Shown piece by piece: positions 16,839-24,527 of a DNA stretch of 41,374 nucleotides. Position numbers and translations under genes: made by a program. Position 1 is the stretch's first letter. Each line of letters starts with the position of its first letter. A model generated the notes under the pieces. The model saw nothing but the letters and a program-made list of their open reading frames with translations. It was not told the origin of the DNA and made no database searches. This stretch comes from Verrucomicrobiota bacterium (lineage in GTDB: Bacteria > Verrucomicrobiota > Verrucomicrobiia > Limisphaerales > JAFGQR01). The DNA is taken from assembly GCA_016935555.1 (NCBI GenBank), contig JAFGQR010000154.1, positions 1 through 41,374 on the forward strand. Direction: 5' to 3'.

Positions 16839-18374
16839 TCATTCGCTTTCGTCCACCACCAGGTAGCGGCTGCCGCCCTTGCTCCAGATGCGCAGCAGGG
16901 TCGTCCTGTCCTCGCGGCCGCCTTCGGTGAGCCGGACGGCTTCGTCGGCGCTTTTGACCCTGGTGCGGTTGATTTCCATGATGACGTCCCCCGGCTGCAA
17001 GCCGGCCCTGGCGGCCGCCGAGTCGGGTGCGACATCGGTGACCACGGCGCCCTGGACATGGTCGGGCACGTTCAATTCCTGGCGGACCTGGCGGTCGAGG
17101 TCGCTGACGGCGACCCCCTTGAGGCGTTCGCCGGAATCCCCGGCAGTCGTGTCGCCGCGCGCCAGCTCGCCGGAGCCGGGCAGTTCTTTCGGGGTGACCT
17201 TGATCACCCGGGTGTCGCCGTCGCGCCAGATCTTGACCGGGACTGTCTCGCCGGGACGGGTGCGGGCGACCTCGAGTTTGAGGCGGCGGCTGTCGATGAC
17301 CGGTTTGCCGTTGTATTCGAGCACGACGTCGCCGTCTTTCAAGCCGGACTTGGCGGCGGGCCCGTTGGGCAGCACCTCGCCGATCAGGACGCCCTTGCGG
17401 TCGTCGAGCTTGAATTCCTTGGCCAGCGTGGGGGTGAGGTCCTGAATCATGACTCCCAGGTAGCCGCGGGTGACCTTGCCGTATCGGACGAGGCTTTCCA
17501 TGATTTCGCGGGCGAGGTTGATGGGGATGGCGAAACCGATGCCCTGGTTGCCGCCGCTGCGGCTGAGGATGGCCGTGTTGATGCCGACCAGGCGCCCCTG
17601 GACGTCGACCAGGGCGCCGCCGGAATTGCCCGGGTTGATGGCGGCATCGGTCTGGATGAAGTCTTCATAGTCCAGCCCGAGCGTGGCGCGTCCCGTGGCG
17701 CTGACCATGCCCATGGTGACCGTTTGTCCGATGCCAAACGGGTTTCCCAGGGCCAGCACGATGTCGCCCGTCTCAATCTGGTCGCTGTCGGTGAGTTCGA
17801 TGTTCGGCAGATCCCTGGCGTCGACTTTGAGGACGGCCACATCGGTTTTCGGGTCTTTGCCGATGACTTTGGCGGTCAGTTCCCGCCCGTCATTGAGCGC
17901 CACCTTGACCTCGTCGGCGTTCTCCACCACATGGTTGTTCGTCAGGATGTAGCCGTCCCGCGTCACGATCACCCCGGAACCCACCCCGCGCTGCGGCGGC
18001 GTGTAGAACCGGTACTGCCGGTTCCCCTGCCCTTCCTCGCCGAAAAACCGCCGGAACAACGGGTGGTCGAAGCCGGGAAATTCGGACACGGACGCCTGTT
18101 TGCTTTTGGTGGTGGTGAAGACCCGCACGACGCTGGGGCTGACTTTCTTGACGACGGGCGCGAAGCTGGCCTGGATGGTGGTGTCGCGCGGGGGCGGTGC
18201 CGGGTTGACGGCCAGGTCGACCTTGGGCGGGGTGCCGCCCTGTTTGGATTCGGAGGATGGGGTGGCGTCGCCGGAGGCGACGGTGAAGGCCACGGTGGAC
18301 GCGGCCAGCAGGGCTGCGCCGATCATGGCCAGGCGGGGCAAACGTTGGATCCACGGGTGCATGCGTGTTTTCAT
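16839..18374 (-). CDS. Do/DegQ-family periplasmic serine protease (HtrA)
   Basis: 511 residues from the ATG at 18374. A signal peptide or anchor (IGAALLAASTVAFTVASG) precedes a trypsin-like domain. The catalytic triad is His148 in ILTNNHVV, Asp178 in DPKTDVAVL, and Ser251 in NPGNSGGALV. Two PDZ domains follow (about 285-375 and 410-505), as in DegP/DegQ. It should degrade or refold damaged envelope proteins. A GTG at 18425 in the same frame would add 17 residues rich in Lys/His/Thr (HKKHENTTTA) that spoil the signal peptide, so the ATG is preferred. It is first in line with the downstream two-component pair, suggesting a stress-response unit. Confidence 0.95.
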   Translation of the reverse strand: MKTRMHPWIQRLPRLAMIGAALLAASTVAFTVASGDATPSSESKQGGTPPKVDLAVNPAPPPRDTTIQASFAPVVKKVSPSVVRVFTTTKSKQASVSEFPGFDHPLFRRFFGEEGQGNRQYRFYTPPQRGVGSGVIVTRDGYILTNNHVVENADEVKVALNDGRELTAKVIGKDPKTDVAVLKVDARDLPNIELTDSDQIETGDIVLALGNPFGIGQTVTMGMVSATGRATLGLDYEDFIQTDAAINPGNSGGALVDVQGRLVGINTAILSRSGGNQGIGFAIPINLAREIMESLVRYGKVTRGYLGVMIQDLTPTLAKEFKLDDRKGVLIGEVLPNGPAAKSGLKDGDVVLEYNGKPVIDSRRLKLEVARTRPGETVPVKIWRDGDTRVIKVTPKELPGSGELARGDTTAGDSGERLKGVAVSDLDRQVRQELNVPDHVQGAVVTDVAPDSAAARAGLQPGDVIMEINRTRVKSADEAVRLTEGGREDRTTLLRIWSKGGSRYLVVDESE

Positions 18375-18490
18375 GGCTGTCGTTGTGTTCTCGTGTTTTT
18401 TGTGCTCTATCGTTTCCGTCGTCACTTAGGTTAAACCACAAGCTCGGCCGCAAGTTGCCACACGCGGATAACCCCACCCTTTCCAGGGGA

Positions 18491-18504
18491 TTACAGTTCT
18501 GTAA
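18491..18504. promoter_or_regulatory. Perfect 14-bp palindrome upstream of htrA, candidate operator
   Basis: TTACAGTTCTGTAA is an inverted repeat with 6-bp arms, an AT-rich operator-like sequence in GC-rich surroundings. It lies 117 bp upstream of the htrA ATG and 66 bp upstream of the alternative GTG. OmpR-family regulators of the CusR/CopR type often bind dyads of this general TTACA...TGTAA form (family knowledge). That the co-located regulator binds here is inference. Confidence 0.45.
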
Positions 18505-18630
18505 GGGCCCTGCGGGGATGGCGCGCGTGCGTCCCGCGAACCTTCCAAGGCGTGGACGCGAGTCGGACCCGTGGGCCGGCCGGGGACGATCCTCGACCCT
18601 CGAAGGCACGGGGCCCGGTCCGGGGGCGTT

Positions 18631-21600
18631 TCACTTGGCCATGACGACTTCGAGGGTTTCCTCGCGGGGCTGGGCCTTGTCCTCCTGGTCCTCCAGGGGC
18701 GCGCCGGGGACGGGGGTTTCGATGGATTGGGCTTTGTGGTCGGCGACCGATTCGCCGGCTTTGTGGAACTTGACGCTGACGATCCTGCTGACGCCCTGTT
18801 CCTGCATGGTGATGCCGTAGAGAACGTCGGCCATGCCGATGGTGCGTTTGTTGTGGGTGATGATGATGAACTGGGACTGGTCCAGGAACCGTTGCAGGAT
18901 GCGGATGAAGCGGGTGATGTTCGATTCGTCGAGAGGCGCGTCCAGTTCGTCGAGCACGCAGAACGGGCTGGGCTTGACCTGGTAGATCGAGAACAGGAGG
19001 GCGACGGCGGTCATGGTCTGTTCGCCGCCGGAGAGCAGGGAGATGCTCTGGAGCTGTTTGCCCGGCGGCCGGGCGACGATGTCGATGCCGCTTTCGAGCA
19101 CGTCGGCGTCATGGACCAGGATCAGGTCGGCCTTGCCGCCGCCGAAGATCTCCGCGAACATGAGCCGGAAATTCTCACGGATGCGCTCGAAGGTGTCGGT
19201 GAACATCTGCCGCGTCTGGCGGTTGATGCGCTGGATGGCCTCGAGGAACTGGGCCTTGGCCTGGACGAGGTCGTCATGCTGGCGCGTGAAAAACTGGTGG
19301 CGCTGCTCGGTCGCCTCATACTCCTCGATGGCCACCAGGTTCACCGGCCCCATCTCGTCGAGGCGCTGCTGCAGCCCGGTCACCTGCCCCGCCACCGCCT
19401 CCCAGTCCGTCGAAACCCCCGCCGCCGCCATCGCCTCCGGGGTGAGCGTTTCCACCTTCGGCGGGCCGCCCTCGGCGAGCGTGATGGTGATGCATTCGCT
19501 GCGCACGTCGTCCAGGTTGACCTGGTATTTCTGGCGGATGCGGTCGCGCAGGTTCTGGGCCGCCATGGTGTTTTGGGCGAGCTCGATCTCGAGGGCGCCG
19601 CGGTGCTGCTGGAGTTCCTCGAGGCGGCGGCGCAGGGCGCGCAAGGCGTTTTCGCGGGTGTCGAGGTCGGCGTCGAGAGCTTGTTTCTGCGCATCGCCGT
19701 CGGCGGCCTGCTGGCGGATCCGCTCCTGGTCGCGTTCCAGATCGATGATCCGGCGGCGGGATTCGGCGATGGCCTCGTCGCACTGCGTCTTGCGGCGCGC
19801 GAAGGCGCCGATGTCCTCGCGGCGCTGGTCGGCGAGGTGGGTCAGCTCCTGGATGCGGGCTTCGAGCGGGGCCTGTCGCTGCTGGAGGGCGGCGCACAGT
19901 TGTTCCTGCGTTGCCACGGCGACCTTGGTTTCGGTGAGCTCCGCCTGGAGGGTGTCGCGCTCCTGGCGCAGGCTGTCCAGGGCGGCGGCGGCATCGGCGA
20001 CCTGGCGCTGGCTGGAGTGTTCGGCCGTTTCCAGTTCCGCCAGCTGGGCGGCCAGGCTCGCGCGCTGCTCCCGGGTCTGGTCATCCTGGGACGCGAGGCT
20101 TTGCACTTCGTAGACGACGGTTTCGATTCTCTGCTGGAGGAGGCGCTGCGCATTTTGGAGGGCGTGGCACTCGCCTTGGCTGGTGGCGATGGCGACCTCC
20201 TGGGCGCGCAGGGCGGTTTGGGTTTCCTGGAGGCCGGCCTCAAGTTCGGTGAGGTCGCTTTGGAGGGCGCCCTTGTGGCGGCTCAGGGTGGCGATGGTGT
20301 CCTGGAGGCGGTCCAGTTCGGTGCGGAGCTGGGCGATGTGGTTTTTGCGGCCGAGGATGGAGGTGGCGGGGGTCGCGGCGCCGTTGGTGGCGCCGCCGGT
20401 ATACACGCCATGCCGGCTGAGCAGTTCGCCCGAGAGCGTCACGTAATGAAACGCCCCGTCATGCTCCCGCCAGGCCCGGGTCGCCGCCGCCAGGTCCGGC
20501 ACAATCCGAGTCATCCCCAGCAGCCGCGCCACCAGCGGGCGCACGGTGCGTTCGGCTTCCACCACGCTGGCCGCACGCACCGGCGCGTCCGGTGTCGCGG
20601 CCTCGTCGCCCGCCGCGGCCTCGGCCACGGGCAGCCAGTCGGGCGAGTCCACGTCGGCCAGCGGCAGCGGCTCGGCGGCGTGGCCGTTGAACAGGGCGAG
20701 CGACGCGATGCTGGCGCGTCCGCGCCGGTTTGCGCTGAGGTCTTCAAGGATGCGCTGGGCGGCTTCGGGCGCCCTGGTGATGACCGCCTGGAGGTGGTGG
20801 CCGAGGGCGGATTCGATCGCCTTGACGTACGGGTCGGGCACGCGGATGCGGTCGGCGAGGGAGCCCATCACGGACTCGGCTTGCTGGAGGGCCGCCAGGG
20901 TGCCGGCCCCATAGCCTTCGTGCTCGGCGTGCAGCTGCTCCAGCACATGAAGCCGCGACCGCTTTTCGGACTGTTGATGCAGGACGGCGTCCAAGTCGCG
21001 CGTGGCTGCCGCGAGCTGGTCCTGGAGTTCCCCCAGCCGCTGCTGGCGCTGCTCGAGCGTGCCCCGCTGCGCCTGGACGCTCAGCCGCTGAAGCTCCGAA
21101 TCCGCCGCGTGCTGCCGCAGCCGGTCTTCGAGACGCGCGCGTTCCTCCTCGAGTTGGATCTTTTCGGCCGAGAGCTTCTCCAGCCGCACCGCGTTGCCCT
21201 GCGTCAGGAGGTCCAGCGCGGTGATTTCGTTGCGAACGCGTGTGAGCTGCTGGGCCTGGGCAAAGGCCGCCGCCTGCGCCTGCCGCAGGGCCTCCTGGTT
21301 TTCCCGAAGCGCGGTTTCGACCTGCCGCATCGCGTCGTGTTTGGTTTGCAGGGCCTGGCGCTGCGCGCCCAGCGCCGCAGTGGCCGACGCGAGTCCTTCC
21401 GCCAGGGACGCCTGTTCCTCGCGCGCGGCGCGGCAGCGTTCTTCGGCCAGGGCGATTTCGTGGAGGGCGCTGCCGTGCTGGCTTTCGGTTTCGCGGATGC
21501 GTTCCTCGTTGAACTGGATCCGGCTCCGGTGGTGGTCGGCCTGGGCCTTGAGTTCGACGGCGCGCTGCTGGTGCTGGCTGATGGCGTGTTCCAGTTCGGA

Positions 21601-22446
21601 AAGGCGGGTGCGGAGCTGCGCGAGTTCATGTTCGCGGCGCAGGACTTCGTCGGTGGCGTGCTCGATGTCCTGGCGGCACTGCCGGAGGGCGGCCTGGCGC
21701 TGGTCCATGTCGGCCTGGAGCACATCGAACTGGTGCCGGGCGAACTGGGTGTCGAGGTGTTGCAATTCGATCATCAGCTGCTTGTAGCGGCGGGCCTTGC
21801 CGGCCTGGCGCTGGAGCGAGATGATCTGGCGCTTGACCTCCCGGATCAGGTCCTCGACCCGGAGGAGGTTTTGGTCGGTGGCGTCGAGTTTGTGCAGGGC
21901 CTCGCGTTTCTGGGCTTTGTATTTGGTGATGCCGGCGGCTTCCTCGAACACCAGGCGGCGGTCTTCGGGCTTGCTGGAAAGCAGCTGGGTGATGTTGCCC
22001 TGCGCCATCATGCTGTAGCTGGCACGCCCCACGCCGGTCCCCATGAACAGCTGCTGGATGTCCTTCAGCCGACAGGGCGTCTTGTTCATGAAATACTCGC
22101 TCGTGCCGTCCCGAAAGATCCGGCGCGTCACCGTCACTTCGTTGTAGGCCACTTCCACACCCGCCGCCACCAGGTGCTCCGCATCCACCCCGCCAATCGT
22201 CAGCGACACCTCCGACATCCCCAGCGGCTTGCGCCCGTCCGTGCCGTTGAAAATCACATCGGCCATCTCCCCGCCGCGCATCGCCTTGGCCGACTGCTCC
22301 CCCAACACCCAACGGATCGCGTCCGACACGTTCGATTTGCCGCAGCCGTTTGGCCCCACAATGGCCGTCACCCCGGGCTGGAAACTCAGCGATGTCTTGT
22401 CCGCGAAAGACTTGAAACCCAGAACCGTCAGATTTTTCAGGTACAT
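18631..22446 (-). CDS. smc: Chromosome segregation protein SMC
   Basis: 1271 residues. The ATPase of the bacterial condensin complex, which compacts and aligns replicated chromosomes with ScpA/ScpB. The N-terminal MYLKNLTVLGFKSFADKTSL and Walker A GPNGCGKSN (31-39) start the head domain. Two very long Gln/Glu/Arg-rich coiled coils flank a hinge at about 500-680, which includes GYGAGTLAAL and GGATNGAATPATSILG. The C-terminal head has the ABC signature LLSGGEQTMTAVAL and Walker B FCVLDELDAPLDE, with Ala-Pro in place of the usual Val-Asp-Ala-Ala. A tail of about 60 residues, rich in Glu/Gln/Pro, follows the last head strand. scpA and scpB are not in the window. Confidence 0.97.
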   Translation of the reverse strand: MYLKNLTVLGFKSFADKTSLSFQPGVTAIVGPNGCGKSNVSDAIRWVLGEQSAKAMRGGEMADVIFNGTDGRKPLGMSEVSLTIGGVDAEHLVAAGVEVAYNEVTVTRRIFRDGTSEYFMNKTPCRLKDIQQLFMGTGVGRASYSMMAQGNITQLLSSKPEDRRLVFEEAAGITKYKAQKREALHKLDATDQNLLRVEDLIREVKRQIISLQRQAGKARRYKQLMIELQHLDTQFARHQFDVLQADMDQRQAALRQCRQDIEHATDEVLRREHELAQLRTRLSELEHAISQHQQRAVELKAQADHHRSRIQFNEERIRETESQHGSALHEIALAEERCRAAREEQASLAEGLASATAALGAQRQALQTKHDAMRQVETALRENQEALRQAQAAAFAQAQQLTRVRNEITALDLLTQGNAVRLEKLSAEKIQLEEERARLEDRLRQHAADSELQRLSVQAQRGTLEQRQQRLGELQDQLAAATRDLDAVLHQQSEKRSRLHVLEQLHAEHEGYGAGTLAALQQAESVMGSLADRIRVPDPYVKAIESALGHHLQAVITRAPEAAQRILEDLSANRRGRASIASLALFNGHAAEPLPLADVDSPDWLPVAEAAAGDEAATPDAPVRAASVVEAERTVRPLVARLLGMTRIVPDLAAATRAWREHDGAFHYVTLSGELLSRHGVYTGGATNGAATPATSILGRKNHIAQLRTELDRLQDTIATLSRHKGALQSDLTELEAGLQETQTALRAQEVAIATSQGECHALQNAQRLLQQRIETVVYEVQSLASQDDQTREQRASLAAQLAELETAEHSSQRQVADAAAALDSLRQERDTLQAELTETKVAVATQEQLCAALQQRQAPLEARIQELTHLADQRREDIGAFARRKTQCDEAIAESRRRIIDLERDQERIRQQAADGDAQKQALDADLDTRENALRALRRRLEELQQHRGALEIELAQNTMAAQNLRDRIRQKYQVNLDDVRSECITITLAEGGPPKVETLTPEAMAAAGVSTDWEAVAGQVTGLQQRLDEMGPVNLVAIEEYEATEQRHQFFTRQHDDLVQAKAQFLEAIQRINRQTRQMFTDTFERIRENFRLMFAEIFGGGKADLILVHDADVLESGIDIVARPPGKQLQSISLLSGGEQTMTAVALLFSIYQVKPSPFCVLDELDAPLDESNITRFIRILQRFLDQSQFIIITHNKRTIGMADVLYGITMQEQGVSRIVSVKFHKAGESVADHKAQSIETPVPGAPLEDQEDKAQPREETLEVVMAK

Positions 22447-22770
22447 TCGATTCGTCCGTAAACGTCAACGGCCCAATGAAATCCCAAGAACCGTCGAAAG
22501 TAAAGCCCAAACCACAACATTTAGGGCCGGGTCAGTTGCCGTTGCACAACCTGTTGGGTGAGGAACCAGGGTTGGGGCCGTGCGCAACTAACCCGCGCCT
22601 AACCAGCATCGTCCATTCTATCAGACCATTTGTCTGCCCGGAAATTCATCTGAAATGATCAAGACCAGCATCGGCCGCCAACCGGCCTCGGGCCGCGTTT
22701 CCGGCGTTGCCCGTGCCGGGTCCGGTTTTCCGGCAGATCCAAGCGATCCGCAGGCAACAGGGTCGAGGCG
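22447..22770. other. Intergenic region upstream of smc
   Basis: 324 bp between smc and the small HTH gene, both on the minus strand. It must hold the smc promoter; a TTGACG is present at 22463-22468 but no well-spaced -10 pairs with it. Several short inverted motifs occur around 22530-22610 (GTTGCACAAC and nearby CAACAGGTTG-like sequences). No gene or recognisable RNA was found. Confidence 0.4.
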
Positions 22771-23016
22771 TCAAGGGTATTGCGTCGCCTGCTGGCGGCG
22801 CAGGTAGCGGCGCACGCTGTCGAGGTAGATCAGCCGCGTGCTCTTTCGCGAGCCCGCCTCGCTAAACACCACACTCTGAAACGTTCCATCCCGCACTTTC
22901 TGTTCGCAGACGCGTCGGCTGATTCCAAAAAGCTGTTCCACGTCCCGCATCGTGCCATGTTCCGGCTCGGCGGGTTCCTGGCCCGTCGGTTTGCCGGTCG
23001 AGTATTTTCGAGCCAT
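22771..23016 (-). CDS. Small MerR/excisionase-like helix-turn-helix protein
   Basis: 81 residues. A polar N-terminus (MARKYSTGKPTGQEP) leads into a likely winged-HTH: TMRDVEQLFGISRRVCEQKV, a turn with variable basic residues, then STRLIYLDSVRRYLRRQQ. That is the layout of the DNA-binding domain of excisionases and MerR-type helices. In this family the 'Y-x-D-S-V-x-x-Y' helix packs against the recognition helix. The start ATG at 23014-23016 gives this compact domain; longer upstream readings look like shadow sequence. It sits 50 bp downstream of the Smr gene and upstream of smc. No integrase or phage gene is adjacent, so a chromosomal regulatory role is possible. Confidence 0.75.
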   Translation of the reverse strand: MARKYSTGKPTGQEPAEPEHGTMRDVEQLFGISRRVCEQKVRDGTFQSVVFSEAGSRKSTRLIYLDSVRRYLRRQQATQYP

Positions 23017-23066
23017 GATCCGGAGTCTACCAGAAAGGCCCCCCCGAAAACCACACAATTCGGTGT

Positions 23067-23453
23067 TCAAGATTTCCGGTGCCGGTCCGGCGCATCGGGC
23101 TGCGGCATCTCGGTGGCGGGGTGCAGCGGGCGCAGGGGGCGGAGGCGGGTCATGGTGGCGCCCCAGCCGCCGAAGGATTCGCCGGCCAGCGCGAAGGATT
23201 CGACGCCGGGCATCTGTTCCAGGAGGGCGTGCACGGTGCGGCGCAGGTTTCCGATTCCCTTGCCGTGAACGATTCGCACCGTGAGGATGCCGCGCTTCCG
23301 GCACTCGTCGAGGTAGGCGGCCACGACTTCTTTGACCTCGCGCGGCTGGAACGTGTGCAGGTCGAGTTCGCCTGTGATGGGGATGGGCACGGGCGGGTCT
23401 GGGGTGGATTCGGAATCCATGCCGTTGTTCGTGTCGTCGTTCGTGGCCGTCAT
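23067..23453 (-). CDS. Stand-alone Smr-domain protein
   Basis: 128 residues, mostly one Smr (small MutS-related) domain. The motifs are ELDLHTFQPREV (LDLH at 30-33) and VRIVHGKGIGNLRRTVH (HGKG at 63-66), the two signatures of the family's nuclease-like fold. Acidic residues 11-22 and a Pro/Arg-rich tail (105-128) are probably disordered. Smr domains nick or bind nucleic acid; stand-alone bacterial versions include ribosome-collision and RNA-cleavage factors. No MutS2 core is attached. A weak TTGCGG/TACGCT promoter-like pair lies just upstream. The exact role is not predictable from sequence. Confidence 0.88.
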   Translation of the reverse strand: MTATNDDTNNGMDSESTPDPPVPIPITGELDLHTFQPREVKEVVAAYLDECRKRGILTVRIVHGKGIGNLRRTVHALLEQMPGVESFALAGESFGGWGATMTRLRPLRPLHPATEMPQPDAPDRHRKS

Positions 23454-23570
23454 CGCGTGTGGCTTGGGGCAGCGTATCCGGCCTGGCGTTGCGACCGCAA
23501 AGCAAAAGCGCGTGAGGCGCCGCCCGGACGCCGGGCTGCGCGGCCGCGCGGGGGGCGTTTGGCGGCGGGG

Positions 23571-24527
23571 CTACGGCAGCAGGATTCGGTAGAAGCGTCG
23601 GGGCATGAGGGCGGGGTCGTCGAAGCTGAACAGGCCCAGGGCGGATTGGTTGGTGCAGACGGGCTGCCACTGGCGCAGGTCGCTGGAGGCTTCGAGCACG
23701 GCGCCGGCGGCCGCGTGGCCCGCCACGCGCATGCATGGTTGGCCTTCGAGCCACACCTGTTCCACGGCCACGTGATTGGTGGCCGGCACCACGCTGCAGA
23801 CGGTCAGGGTGGCGGGGGCGCTTGAGGTCGAGCCGTTGAAGTCGCTGACCACCGCCACATACTCCGCCTCGTCCTCGCTGCGCACGCCCGGGAGCAGGAG
23901 CGTGTTGGAGTTGGGATGGGTCAGGGGCGTGCCGTTGCGGCGCCACTGGTAGTTCAGAGGGCCCGTGCCGGTGGCGTGGACGGTGAAGGTTGCCGTGGAG
24001 GCGATGCCCACCACCTGGCTCTGCGGCTGCGTCGTGATGGTCAGCGGCTCATGGGCGGTGAGCTCGTAATTCAGTTGCACCGTCCCGCTCACGCCGCCCA
24101 CGCCGTCCACGGCCACGTAATAGACGGTGGCGGCCGTGGTGGCGAAGGTGACGCGGCTCCAGGTGGCCGTCTCGCCGGCGTCGTTGTTGCACGCCACCGG
24201 CACCAGGCTTTCGAAGTTCGTGCCCGGCCCGGTGTACACCGCCAGGACGGTGTCGAAGCTGCTGCCGAGGGTGTCCATGACCATCACGCCGTTGGTGGGT
24301 GCCTGGTAGAAGAACCAACTGGACGCCCCGCCCGGCTCCCCGCAGTGGTTCGGTTCGCCCTCGTCCTTGTCGGCGCCCACGGTGCTGAAGATCTGGGTGC
24401 CGGTGTAGCCGCGGGCGGGGATGGCGGCGGCGGCGGGGAATGCGGTGATCACGGCCAGCAGGGCGGCAACCGCGGGCAGGATGCTCACGGGGAAGCGGGC
24501 CGGGATGCGCAGGGAGCGGGTGTTCAT
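23571..24527 (-). CDS. Exported protein with pre-peptidase-C-like, Ig-like and C-terminal exoprotein modules
   Basis: 318 residues. A signal peptide (Arg-rich, then ILPAVAALLAVITAFPAAAA) leads to a beta-sandwich at about 45-160. Its landmarks are DEGEPNHCGEPGGASSWF, LGSSFDTVLAVYTG and a repeated VYYVAVDGVGG. An Ig-like domain follows at about 165-250 (QPQSQVVGIASTATFTV, YQWRRNGTPL). The C-terminal module has VLEASSDLRQWQPV and ends in RRFYRILLP, a frequent ending of verrucomicrobial exoproteins. The ATG overlaps the stop of the upstream beta-helix gene as ATGA, so the two are probably translated together. The sandwich and Ig pair resembles the end of that larger neighbour. Probably cell-surface or secreted. 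Confidence 0.85.
   Translation of the reverse strand: MNTRSLRIPARFPVSILPAVAALLAVITAFPAAAAIPARGYTGTQIFSTVGADKDEGEPNHCGEPGGASSWFFYQAPTNGVMVMDTLGSSFDTVLAVYTGPGTNFESLVPVACNNDAGETATWSRVTFATTAATVYYVAVDGVGGVSGTVQLNYELTAHEPLTITTQPQSQVVGIASTATFTVHATGTGPLNYQWRRNGTPLTHPNSNTLLLPGVRSEDEAEYVAVVSDFNGSTSSAPATLTVCSVVPATNHVAVEQVWLEGQPCMRVAGHAAAGAVLEASSDLRQWQPVCTNQSALGLFSFDDPALMPRRFYRILLP

Noticed and set aside
18374-18425. GTG-initiated extension of htrA containing GAGCACAAAAAACACGAGAACAC
   Set aside because: The extension would precede the signal peptide with a charged stretch. The sequence resembles one arm of the GAACACAAA repeat and is more likely leader sequence.
22500-22620. Possible structured RNA upstream of smc (several CAAC/GTTG motifs)
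   Set aside because: The arms are short and do not build one consistent fold; no match to SRP RNA, tmRNA, 6S or RNase P features.
22771-23016. Reading the small HTH gene as an excisionase of a nearby mobile element
   Set aside because: No integrase, att duplication or composition change surrounds it; it lies among housekeeping genes, so only the fold is called.
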